DNA from: Piscibacillus sp052246295 | GTDB taxonomy: Bacteria; Bacillota; Bacilli; Bacillales; Alkalibacillaceae | Length of the DNA: 64,000 bases | NCBI GenBank assembly: GCA_052246295.1 | Contig: JBQQCO010000019.1 | Reading direction: 5' to 3' (one strand) | In this document: positions 1-7,409 of the stretch, in pieces | Layout: each line of letters begins with the position of its first letter | Numbering within the stretch: position 1 is the stretch's first letter | Notes under the pieces: model-generated | What the model saw: only the letters and a program-made list of their open reading frames with translations | Database searches by the model: none | What the model was told of the DNA's origin: nothing | Program-made: the position numbers and the translations under genes

Positions 1-127
1 AAAAGATGCAAAATGCCTGGAACGCATCACCTTGATACATTGTGAACATAAGGGTAAGCCGTATGCCTTAATAGGGCACGTACGGTTTGATAAGGGGGAA
101 GCTACGAAAGTAGTTTCCCTACTTTAT
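1..127 (+). mobile_element. 3' end of a group II intron (domains V and VI)
   Basis: The window opens inside a group II intron. Positions 56-88 fold as domain V: AAGCCGTA pairs with TACGGTTT, a two-base CG bulge lies on the 3' strand, and TGCC pairs with GGCA above it. The AGC catalytic triad is at 57-59. Positions 93-120 form domain VI, GGGAAGCTAC / GTAGTTTCCC closed by a GAAA loop. An unpaired A near 121 lies about seven bases before the probable 3' splice site (..CTTTAT, about 127), as expected for the branch point. The reverse transcriptase ORF, if any, lies left of the window. The exon junction is only a few bases before the ribosome site of the next gene. Bacterial group II intron domain V is highly conserved, so the assignment is firm; the exact end is approximate. 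Confidence 0.85.
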
Positions 128-147
128 ACTTAGAAGGAGGTTTATTT

Positions 148-1218
148 ATGATTCAGTTAAAAAATGAGCTTTGTGATAAGTTAGGAATTGAATATCCTGT
201 CATTCAAGCAGGGATGGCAGGTGGTTCGACTACACCCGAGTTAGTTGCGGAAGTCTCAGAGTTCGGCGCGCTTGGAACACTTGGCGCTGCGTATATGGAA
301 CCAGAGGCGATTCGTGAAACAGTCCGAGAAATCCAACAGAAAACCGATAAACCGTTTGGTGTGAATGTGTTTTCGTTGAGTGGGTCAGCCGAGCAGTCAT
401 TTAAGACTAGTGAGGTTGATGCGTTAAATAAAGTTCGAGCAGAGGTTGGTTTAGAACCAGTTGAGGATGTAGACTTTATGTGGGTGAACCGGGTAACCGA
501 GCAAGTAGAAGTTTTATTAGAAGAAAATGTTCCTGTTATTAGCACTGCATTCGGCGTATTACCTAAGGAATTAGTGGAGCGTGCTAAGGAGGCAGACGTG
601 GTACTAATTACGATGGTGACCAATGTAGAAGAAGCGATTGAAGCTGAGAAAGCAGGAGTCGATGTGATTGTCGCTCAAGGCAGTGAAGCCGGTGGACATC
701 GAGGAACATTTGATGTTGAAAAATATCCAAGTGGTGCGAATGTCGGGACTTTCTCGTTAGTGCCACAGGTGGCCTCGTCTGTTGGTGTACCCGTCGTTGC
801 AGCAGGTGGCGTTATGGACGGAAAAGGATTAGTTGCCGCGATGGTCCTAGGTGCTTCTGGCGTTCAAATGGGAACACGCTTTTTGACAACTCGCGAATCA
901 GGCGTGCCAGCTGAGTATAAACAAGCACTATTTGAAGGTGACGAAACGGATACTGTAATCACGAAAAATATCTCTGGACGTCCAGCACGTGCGCTTAAAA
1001 ATAAACTCGTGCGCTCATTTGATGATCAGACGCGCTTTCCATACCCTTTTCAAAACATGGCGACCAAAGCCGTGAGAACCTCTGCAAAGGAACGGGGCGA
1101 CGCTGAGTACTTGTCGTTGTATGCAGGGCAAGGTGTGCGGTCTGTGGTAGAAGAAGAGAGTGTGCGAGACGTGTTGGAGAGTGTCGTTTCGGAGGCGAAA
1201 GCAATCATGTCAAAGTAA
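148..1218 (+). CDS. Nitronate monooxygenase / FabK-like flavoprotein
   Basis: Soluble FMN TIM-barrel enzyme of the 2-nitropropane dioxygenase family, 356 residues. Such enzymes oxidise alkyl nitronates; close relatives are FabK enoyl-ACP reductases, so the substrate is uncertain. Visible features are the N-terminal QAGMAGG loop (20-26), GSEAGGH at 178-184 with the proposed catalytic His184, and the phosphate-binding stretch VVAAGGV to MGTRF (about 216-245). The ATG start follows AGAAGGAGG at 132-140 with good spacing. The gene lies directly behind the 3' end of a group II intron, so its original promoter may be on the far side of the intron or destroyed. It stands alone; a 21-bp repeat array follows its stop. 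A second family member lies at 20636-21604. Confidence 0.88.
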   Translation: MIQLKNELCDKLGIEYPVIQAGMAGGSTTPELVAEVSEFGALGTLGAAYMEPEAIRETVREIQQKTDKPFGVNVFSLSGSAEQSFKTSEVDALNKVRAEVGLEPVEDVDFMWVNRVTEQVEVLLEENVPVISTAFGVLPKELVERAKEADVVLITMVTNVEEAIEAEKAGVDVIVAQGSEAGGHRGTFDVEKYPSGANVGTFSLVPQVASSVGVPVVAAGGVMDGKGLVAAMVLGASGVQMGTRFLTTRESGVPAEYKQALFEGDETDTVITKNISGRPARALKNKLVRSFDDQTRFPYPFQNMATKAVRTSAKERGDAEYLSLYAGQGVRSVVEEESVRDVLESVVSEAKAIMSK

Positions 1219-1223
1219 GTAGG

Positions 1224-1412
1224 TTTCGCCAGAGTGAGATGATGTTTCGCCAAAAATGGGCCAGGTCTCGCCAAACTTAGGTTTACTTTCGCCAAAGTGG
1301 GATGAGGTTTCGCCAAAGTAGGGCGACGTTTCGCCAGAATAGCGCAAACTCTCGCCAATCTACCTTGAGCTTTCGCCAATAACAGGTTTCTTTTCGCCAA
1401 ATCTCATCCTTT
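1224..1412. repeat. 21-bp tandem array A (core TTTCGCC)
   Basis: Nine head-to-tail units of exactly 21 bp start at 1224, 1245, 1266, 1287, 1308, 1329, 1350, 1371 and 1392. Each begins TTTCGCCA or TCTCGCCA, followed by about 12 bases that vary almost freely. The register does not slip. The array lies between two convergent genes, and the last units form the end of the NERD gene. The reverse-complement core (TGGCGAAA) resembles the core of the array at 13422. It has no CRISPR repeat/spacer organisation. An ORF on the minus strand (a heptad of the type LAKxxxx) runs through it, but this follows from the period being a multiple of three. Confidence 0.9.
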
Positions 1413-2394
1413 GATAATAATCTAGTAAGTATTTAGCTTCAGTTTGTAAGTCCGCATCAATAGTATAATAACGGTTGCTGGTTTCTCCATGCGAGGTGAA
1501 GCCAGCTCTTTTTAATAACTTCTGGACAGTATGGATCGACTGGATGTTCAACAAGTTACGTGCGGTGCTATTATTAATTGTCCGTGATGTTAGTAAGGCG
1601 TGTTCATAGAACGTTCGGATATGCGCTTCTGCCCGAGACGTCTCCTTGCAAGTTCCACAGAACCAACGACCGTGCTTTCGTTCCATGGGAAGACTAAGAC
1701 AATGCGGACATATCACACCATTACGGAGCTCTTCTAAGTGAATGCCTAGGTGTTTTAGCATGTCCAGCTTGAGTGGTTTGTGCTGACTCAAAATTTTCTG
1801 GCTTAATGCATTGACCTTAATAGGATTCGATGATTCATACTTTCCTTTTAACTCGTCAAAGCGTTGTTTTAGTTGAAAACCGTAAATCACTCTACTATCG
1901 CGTTCCTCTGACAAAGAAGCCCGCTGATTAACAAAAACAATTAACGACTCAATTGGTATGTGAGACAACCCGAGATTATAAAGGAAAGATTTGAATTGGT
2001 GGGCTTGAGTGCTCACTTGAAGCAGAGGGTCTTGGTAGGATCGCTCTTCATGGTCCATATACTGATACAGTCTCCCCATATCATGATTAAAGCGTATGTT
2101 TCCAGTTAAATTTTTCACTTCAATGATCACGATAAAATTTGGAGTCAAAATAAGCGTGTCAATCTGAAAGTAATTATTCATAAAAGGTAAGCGAACGTCA
2201 TGCAAGATAATATAATCCTTCTGGTCAATAAATTTAATAAAATAATCTAAAGCTAATTCACCCTTATAGCCTGAGTAATAGTTAGCAGCAAACTGGTGGC
2301 TCTTAGAACTCATAGGGTGAGAATTAGTTAATCTCAATATGATAACTATAATAGAGAGTAAATTATAAGGGATCTCATGTGATTTTAGGATCAA
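1360..2394 (-). CDS. NERD domain protein with C-terminal zinc ribbon
   Basis: Protein of 344 residues with a nuclease-related NERD domain: the HDVRLP segment, then an ID..IL core and the EVKN motif (about residues 60-105), the acidic/lysine pattern of the restriction-endonuclease fold. A zinc ribbon follows, with CPHC and, 16 residues on, CGTC. The biochemical role of Bacillus NERD proteins is unknown. The chosen start is a TTG (2392-2394) behind a strong GGAGGTG at 2401-2407. It gives an N-terminus beginning MILK that resembles other Bacillaceae NERD proteins; an ATG at 2313 has no ribosome site. The last residues (from about FGEKKP) are encoded by repeat array A, so the C-terminus appears to have been extended or replaced by the repeat. 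The gene is monocistronic and convergent with the upstream gene. Confidence 0.78.
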   Translation of the reverse strand: MILKSHEIPYNLLSIIVIILRLTNSHPMSSKSHQFAANYYSGYKGELALDYFIKFIDQKDYIILHDVRLPFMNNYFQIDTLILTPNFIVIIEVKNLTGNIRFNHDMGRLYQYMDHEERSYQDPLLQVSTQAHQFKSFLYNLGLSHIPIESLIVFVNQRASLSEERDSRVIYGFQLKQRFDELKGKYESSNPIKVNALSQKILSQHKPLKLDMLKHLGIHLEELRNGVICPHCLSLPMERKHGRWFCGTCKETSRAEAHIRTFYEHALLTSRTINNSTARNLLNIQSIHTVQKLLKRAGFTSHGETSNRYYTIDADLQTEAKYLLDYYQRMRFGEKKPVIGESSR

Positions 2395-2553
2395 AAAGCT
2401 CACCTCCATAAAAAATATAAAATGAAACGAACATTTCATCAAAAACCGGAAAACAAATTTTTTTCGAAATATTAACGAAAATCTATTAAAATCTGATGAA
2501 TTTAATAGAATAATAAATAAAAACTTCTAATTTTAAAGTTCTTAAATAAGAGG

Positions 2554-2595
2554 TCTCGCCAAAATGACTCGATGTTTGCCAAAGTAAGGAGATCT
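2554..2595. repeat. Short relic of 21-bp array A
   Basis: Two units 21 bp apart (TCTCGCCAAAA at 2554 and TTTGCCAAAG at 2575, the second lacking one core base) in the AT-rich gap between the NERD gene and panD. They match the array A core, so this is probably a decayed or seed copy. The rest of 2395-2683 is AT-rich, and nothing else is recognised there. Confidence 0.6.
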
Positions 2596-2683
2596 AGAGT
2601 AGGCACCATCCTAAGAACACTAATTTGTCTAATCTATAACACTGTTTTATACTAAACCTAACACGAAACAGGAGGGGAAAGAG

Positions 2684-3079
2684 ATGCAACGCAAGATGTG
2701 TAAAGGGAAGATCCACCGCGCGACTGTGACTGAAGCGGATCTGGATTATGTAGGAAGTATCACGATAGATTATAAACTTATGAAAGAATCGAATATCAAG
2801 CCTTATGAAATGGTGCAAATTACGAATGTGCGTAACGCAACGCTTTGGAAAACATATGCGATTCCAGCGCCAGAAGGTTCGGGTAAGATTTGTCTAAATG
2901 GGCCGCCTGCACACCTTTTCTCACCTGGCGACCTCGTCATTATCTTAAGTATGGGATGGTATGATGAAGAAGAAATCAAAGACTTGAAGCCGAAAGTGGT
3001 CTTTGTTGACGGTGAAAACCAAATTACGAGTGTTGAAAAACACGATCTTCATTGGCCAGAAGAGGTTGAGGTGGAGTAA
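2684..3079 (+). CDS. panD: Aspartate 1-decarboxylase
   Basis: Pyruvoyl enzyme making beta-alanine and CO2 from L-aspartate for pantothenate and CoA synthesis; cytosolic tetramer. The protein has 131 residues (usual about 127). The self-cleavage site is exact: Tyr22-Val23-Gly24-Ser25, where Ser25 becomes the pyruvoyl group; the numbering matches E. coli PanD when the first ATG is used. Lys9 (KGKIHR) and the ICLNGPPA segment near residues 69-76, which corresponds to the conserved NGAAA region, are present. AGGAGGGGAAAGAG precedes the ATG. No panB or panC lies beside it, which is unusual for a Bacillus-type genome where panBCD is one operon. A bidirectional terminator follows. Confidence 0.93.
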   Translation: MQRKMCKGKIHRATVTEADLDYVGSITIDYKLMKESNIKPYEMVQITNVRNATLWKTYAIPAPEGSGKICLNGPPAHLFSPGDLVIILSMGWYDEEEIKDLKPKVVFVDGENQITSVEKHDLHWPEEVEVE

Positions 3080-3086
3080 TAATATT

Positions 3087-3120
3087 CAAAAAAACCAGCT
3101 ACATCGCGTAGCTGGTTTTT
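3087..3120. terminator. Bidirectional rho-independent terminator
   Basis: AAACCAGCTAC and GTAGCTGGTTTTT form an 11-bp stem around ATCGC. There is a T run on one strand and an A run on the other, so it can stop both panD and the convergent deacetylase gene. Confidence 0.9.
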
Positions 3121-3123
3121 CTC

Positions 3124-5622
3124 TTACTCGTGCCCGTAATATAATAGATTTGTAAAGATTCGATAACCTCCAGGCACTTGGTTATTTAGTTGACGATAGA
3201 ATACTAAGTTTGTATAAATGTAGCTACCTTCACCATAGTCTGTGACTAAGATACCACCATCGAATGGTTCTTCTCCTGGGTCTGCCATAGAGACTAACGT
3301 TTCGTATTGATTGCTCCAATTCATTGGGAAGTATAGGCCTCTTTCTTGAACCCAATGATTCCAATCAGCATCTGTAATATTATTTGGATAGTTAAATACT
3401 TTGTGATCAGGTTGAGTCATAGTAACATCGGCCTCTTCATCAGTCACTCTCCACTCTATGGAAGGCTGACCAATTTCAAGGTAGTATGGCGCATGCGCAT
3501 TAGGGTCCCAATTGTCCCATGGTTTATGGTATTGAGCGACTAAGTGCCCACCATTTTCGACATATTCCATTAAACGGTCGTAATTTGCTAGTAAATCGTC
3601 TCGTGAAAGGTTGGCTCTAATTCCAGTTACAATTGTGTCGTACTGAGATAGATTGCCACTTTCTAGGTCTTGTTCATCTAACTTTGTTACATTAAAACCA
3701 GTGTTCACTAGTTGGTCTGCAATCTCGTCGAAACCACTTTCTACATAACCAATTTCAAGGTTATCTGGTTTAAGTAGTTCAAAAGCTACACCTTTAACAT
3801 TAGCAGGATAAATGTAGTAAGAGTCTTTAATATGTTCGTATGAAATTTCTTGTACTGTTCCGCTTATGATCTTACCCTTAGATTCTGCTAGTGCAGTAAT
3901 ATTAAATTCGCCTTCTTCAACTTGATCTGGTAACTCAACTTGGAATGTTACTTCTTTTTCCTCAAAGCGTTCAGAGAAACTCACTTCTTGATTAGTTGGT
4001 GAGCTAGACCAGCCATCCGGTATATCTAATGAAATTGATGCAACATTCTCGCCATTATAATAGTTTTTAGCTAATACTTTAACTTCTACCTGATCTTGTT
4101 GATCTGCTGTATTGACAGTTAGGTTCGAAGGAGAAGGGTTAACACTAACTTCAGGTAAAACAGAAACCGTGTTATCAAAGTTTAATACTTTTGAAGTTTC
4201 AAAACCACGTTCTTTAAACGTTACTTTACTTTGTAAAACTGGCTCATTGTATGGTTTGAAATGCTCAGCATCTTCAGCGACTTCTACGTTAAATGATACT
4301 TCTTTAGTTTCATTAGGTTTTAAGTGTTTGACTGAAATATTTTCTTCATGCTTCCAACCTTCAGGACTTAATAATTCAACCGTTACGTGATGTAGTTTGT
4401 TTGGTCCATTATTCGTTAGAGTTAATGTAACATTTGTTTCTTCACCTTGAGTTAAAACGTTGGATTGTATAGATTGTTCAACCTGCAAGCTAGAAGATAC
4501 ATAACTTACTTCTTGCAACTGTTCATCTTTCAATTCAAGTTTATGAGTCAACTCATTTTTAGTTGCTTCATCTAAGTTTAATTCTTTTACTAAAGATAAT
4601 AGTTCTTGAGTTTGTTTAAGTGCTTGTTGTGATTTAGGTAAGATATCGCTTCGGTCTGGGTATAGTTCAATGATGTTATCAAGTTTGTTTTGGTAATTTC
4701 TCAATTCTTCTGAAAGTGTTTCATCTTCTACAACATTTGCCCATTCATTAAAGTCATAAGGCACACCTTTAAATAGGCTATCTTCTTCAAATTCTTCAAC
4801 TGAATTGATTAGCTCTAAATTAAACCGTCTCGGTTCGACTGGGATGTCATTGCCCATACCTTGACTTTTGTGCATATAACGAGATTCTTCACCTAATTGT
4901 GGATATGTCATTCCATAAATAGGATCATAATCTCCAATTTCTAATGAGGTTGTTGCTTGTTTTTCAGAAGCAGTTAAGTACAATTTTTTGATTTGAAAAG
5001 GATTTAAACCGTCTTCTTCAATTTGATTAGGGTAGACATTAGGGTCTGCAGCATCTTCAAAAGCTTGCTTACTCAGGATGGTAATGGCTCTATGGTGTCC
5101 GTGCTGGGAAGGGACGTCTCTGAATGAAGGCATAACAATGTCTGGTTGGTAAGTTCGAATAAGTCTTATTAAACGTTCATAAGTAACGTCCTCACCCCAT
5201 TTTTCTAGTGTTTCTTCAGGTGACTTAGAAAATCCAAAATCATAAATATCATCTGATGTTTCTTCGCTTAAGTGGTAAGCCTTCACACCAGTAATTTTGG
5301 ATGCTTCAACCATTTCATTCGATCTAATGATGCCAAGTGCGTTTCCTAGTTCACTACCAATTTCATTTTGTCCACCTTCGCCTCGATTGGCAATTAGGCT
5401 GGCAGTTTTAACTCCAAGTCCTCTTGATAAATAAGCCAGTAAGTCACTTCGCTCATCATCAGGGTGTGCACCTGTGTTTAGAAATGTCACTGTTGTATCT
5501 AGAGGTTTAACGGCGTTCCAGAGTTCAACATCATGGTCTTTCGTCTCGACCGCCATACCTTGTGTTCCAATCATGGAAGTCAATAGCAATACTGATAGGA
5601 AAATCGCTATGATTTTCTTCAT
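3124..5622 (-). CDS. Secreted PIG-L (LmbE) family N-deacetylase with NEW3 domains
   Basis: Exported protein of about 832 residues. A Sec signal peptide covers about residues 1-24. The PIG-L catalytic domain follows, with the zinc motif AHPDDE at 52-57 and the second metal motif HGHHRA at 174-179; this family removes acetyl groups from N-acetylglucosamine-type sugars. A coiled region (about 310-370) leads into two NEW3-like beta-sandwich modules (about 375-590) and a C-terminal glutamine-amidotransferase-like (ThuA/GATase) domain from about 595. The ATG at 5622 follows GAAAGGGG; an upstream ATG at 5655 lacks a ribosome site and would block the signal peptide. The gene is divergent from a ROK regulator and sugar importer and carries the same operator upstream, so it probably acts outside the cell on the imported amino-sugar compound. 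The exact substrate is unknown. Confidence 0.82.
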   Translation of the reverse strand: MKKIIAIFLSVLLLTSMIGTQGMAVETKDHDVELWNAVKPLDTTVTFLNTGAHPDDERSDLLAYLSRGLGVKTASLIANRGEGGQNEIGSELGNALGIIRSNEMVEASKITGVKAYHLSEETSDDIYDFGFSKSPEETLEKWGEDVTYERLIRLIRTYQPDIVMPSFRDVPSQHGHHRAITILSKQAFEDAADPNVYPNQIEEDGLNPFQIKKLYLTASEKQATTSLEIGDYDPIYGMTYPQLGEESRYMHKSQGMGNDIPVEPRRFNLELINSVEEFEEDSLFKGVPYDFNEWANVVEDETLSEELRNYQNKLDNIIELYPDRSDILPKSQQALKQTQELLSLVKELNLDEATKNELTHKLELKDEQLQEVSYVSSSLQVEQSIQSNVLTQGEETNVTLTLTNNGPNKLHHVTVELLSPEGWKHEENISVKHLKPNETKEVSFNVEVAEDAEHFKPYNEPVLQSKVTFKERGFETSKVLNFDNTVSVLPEVSVNPSPSNLTVNTADQQDQVEVKVLAKNYYNGENVASISLDIPDGWSSSPTNQEVSFSERFEEKEVTFQVELPDQVEEGEFNITALAESKGKIISGTVQEISYEHIKDSYYIYPANVKGVAFELLKPDNLEIGYVESGFDEIADQLVNTGFNVTKLDEQDLESGNLSQYDTIVTGIRANLSRDDLLANYDRLMEYVENGGHLVAQYHKPWDNWDPNAHAPYYLEIGQPSIEWRVTDEEADVTMTQPDHKVFNYPNNITDADWNHWVQERGLYFPMNWSNQYETLVSMADPGEEPFDGGILVTDYGEGSYIYTNLVFYRQLNNQVPGGYRIFTNLLYYGHE

Positions 5623-5665
5623 TGTGAAACCCCTTTCATAATTTGGTATAAACAAAGCAAGATAA

Positions 5666-5686
5666 TTAGTTAACTTTACTAACTAA
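5666..5686. promoter_or_regulatory. Candidate ROK-regulator operator upstream of the deacetylase
   Basis: A 21-bp palindrome, TTAGTTA-ACTTTAC-TAACTAA, with perfect 7-bp arms. The same sequence with one arm change occurs inverted at 7353-7373 in front of the ROK regulator gene. Its TTAGTT/AACTAA arms resemble known XylR-type ROK operators. It lies 44 bp before the deacetylase start. Confidence 0.75.
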
Positions 5687-5783
5687 CTATACAAGCTTTG
5701 TTCATGTAAAATATACCATAAGACAAAATATTGTAAATATTACGAAAGTTATATTTGGTTCTCACAATTATAGTTAATTAGTA

Positions 5784-7199
5784 TTACAAGTGTATGGAAT
5801 GGTTCTGACGTTTTTGGATCATGTCCTTAACAACCTTAGGGTTCGTGCCACCAGTTACATTCCTGCGTTCAACAAATATTCTTGGATCAATAATTGATTG
5901 CCAATCTTCTTCTTCTAGTTTTATATCCTCTAGTAGATTATTAATTCGTTCAACATCTAGTTCATATAATTCAATTCCTTGTTCAGTGGCGAACTTGGAT
6001 ACCATACTAGCCGCCTTATGAGCTCTTCTGAAAGGGATTTTGTAATCTCTTGCTAGAACATCGGCTAATTCAGTAATGGTAATCATATTTTTCTTGGCCT
6101 CTTGATAGGCATGGTCGTGATCAAAGTCCATTGTTAATATAACCGCTTTCATTATTTTAACGACTCTCACAGCTTTTTCGTACCCTTTATAAAGATGGGG
6201 TTGTAAATCATCTTCTGTATCATTAATATCACCATATGGTGTGTTATGAATCATGTGAATGACCGCAAGTCCTTCAGAAGCAGCACTACTTGCAATGGCC
6301 CTTGAATGTTCTATTGATACAGGGTTTCTTTTTTGTGGCATGATGCTACTAATTTGTACATAAGCATCGGATACTTTTATTAAACCAACTTCTTTTGAAC
6401 ACATTCTTAAGAATTCCTGCAACCAGCGTCCCATGTTTGTCATAGCACTAATTAATGCTTGCGCAGATTCTATTAGATAATCACCAGTTGCAATAGCATC
6501 GTATGAGTTCTCAACTAATCCATCAAAACCAAGTAATTCTACCATTCTTTCTCTATTAATAGGAAAGCCAGAAGTTGTAATCGCTGCAGCTCCCATAGGG
6601 GATTGGTTTACTGTATTATAAGCTTGTTGCAACCTTGTAACGTCTCTAGATAAGTTATCATAAATTGCTACTAAATAATGTCCAAAGGTCGTAGGTTGAG
6701 CTGGTTGTGTATGCGTGTGGGCAGGCATGATTGAGTCAACGTGTTGATTAGCTTGGTATAATACTGCTTCTCGTAATTGGTTCATTTCGTTTATTAATTC
6801 CTGTATGTATTGTCGAATGATTATTCTATACATACCTTCACCTAAATCATTACGACTCTTAGCTATATGCATCTTGCCAGCTAGTTCATCTCCAATTAAT
6901 TCTCCAAGTTTAGACTCTACTAAAAAAAATAAATCCTCAAATTGTTCTGAGTAAGATAGGGAAGAAGGGTTTAATGTTTTAACTTCCGTGATTGCGCCCA
7001 GGATTTGTTCTTTTTCATTTTCGGATAAAATTTTCTGTTCGCTTAACATAATTGTGTGTGCTTCGTGAATGAGAAGCATGGCATCTAAAAGGTATTCTTT
7101 CTGGTCTTCAAATACGTGTTTTAAAAGTTGATTTACGTAGGTTTTTCCAGGGAATCCTGTGCCATCTTCCAACTGAAATTGTTCTTTTAAATTTGTCAT
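5784..7199 (-). CDS. Argininosuccinate lyase-like enzyme (fumarase/aspartase superfamily)
   Basis: Soluble lyase of 471 residues. The superfamily signature SSIMPQKRNP is at 284-293, the catalytic His region THTQPAQP at 162-169, and HIAKSRND at 111-118, the counterpart of HTGRSRND in ArgH. ATG at 7199 follows GAGGTG. Family members eliminate fumarate from N-substituted aspartates. True ArgH has THLQRAQP; the Arg is Pro here, the HTGR is changed to HIAK, and no argG is nearby. I therefore doubt a role in arginine synthesis. Its position between a secreted PIG-L deacetylase and an amino-sugar importer suggests it cleaves an aspartate- or succinyl-linked sugar derivative, which is inference only. 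Confidence 0.75.
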   Translation of the reverse strand: MTNLKEQFQLEDGTGFPGKTYVNQLLKHVFEDQKEYLLDAMLLIHEAHTIMLSEQKILSENEKEQILGAITEVKTLNPSSLSYSEQFEDLFFLVESKLGELIGDELAGKMHIAKSRNDLGEGMYRIIIRQYIQELINEMNQLREAVLYQANQHVDSIMPAHTHTQPAQPTTFGHYLVAIYDNLSRDVTRLQQAYNTVNQSPMGAAAITTSGFPINRERMVELLGFDGLVENSYDAIATGDYLIESAQALISAMTNMGRWLQEFLRMCSKEVGLIKVSDAYVQISSIMPQKRNPVSIEHSRAIASSAASEGLAVIHMIHNTPYGDINDTEDDLQPHLYKGYEKAVRVVKIMKAVILTMDFDHDHAYQEAKKNMITITELADVLARDYKIPFRRAHKAASMVSKFATEQGIELYELDVERINNLLEDIKLEEEDWQSIIDPRIFVERRNVTGGTNPKVVKDMIQKRQNHSIHL

Positions 7200-7310
7200 T
7201 AAAGTACACCTCACCATTGTTAATAAATTAAACTTACCAACTAGTAATCATTGTAAGTAAAGGAGTGTAAGAAGTAAAGATTATTTATAAACAATTTTGA
7301 AAATTTAAAA

Positions 7311-7324
7311 TGTAAGCGTTGACA
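7311..7324 (+). promoter_or_regulatory. cre site (CcpA operator) over the -35 box
   Basis: TGTAAGCGTTGACA fits the catabolite-responsive element consensus TGWAANCGNTNWCA at every position and overlaps the -35 hexamer of the ROK operon promoter. CcpA with P-Ser-HPr should therefore block this promoter when preferred sugars are present. Confidence 0.8.
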
Positions 7325-7347
7325 TATAAAATTTGCAATAGTATGAT
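7319..7347 (+). promoter_or_regulatory. Sigma-A promoter of the ROK/importer operon
   Basis: TTGACA at 7319-7324 and TATGAT at 7342-7347 are separated by 17 bp, near-perfect sigma-A hexamers. A cre site overlaps the -35 and a ROK operator begins six bases after the -10. Confidence 0.85.
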
Positions 7348-7352
7348 ATTGA

Positions 7353-7373
7353 TTAGTTAGTAAAGTTAATTAA
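7353..7373. promoter_or_regulatory. Candidate ROK-regulator operator downstream of the -10
   Basis: TTAGTTA-GTAAAGT-TAATTAA is the inverted copy of the site at 5666-5686, with one base different in one arm and an identical 7-bp centre. The position just after the -10 fits repression. A weaker similar stretch lies near 7227-7247 in front of the lyase gene. Confidence 0.75.
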
Positions 7374-7409
7374 CAAATTAGTTGGAAGGGAGGGAGACAG
7401 ATTAATAAC

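Noticed and set aside
1050..1400. Minus-strand ORF of 116 residues through array A and into the monooxygenase gene
   Set aside because: Antisense to a firm gene; its heptads are the repeat itself.
5784..7199. Arginine-biosynthetic argH
   Set aside because: Substrate-loop residues differ (THTQPAQP instead of THLQRAQP; HIAK instead of HTGR) and no argG or other arg gene is near; kept as ArgH-like.
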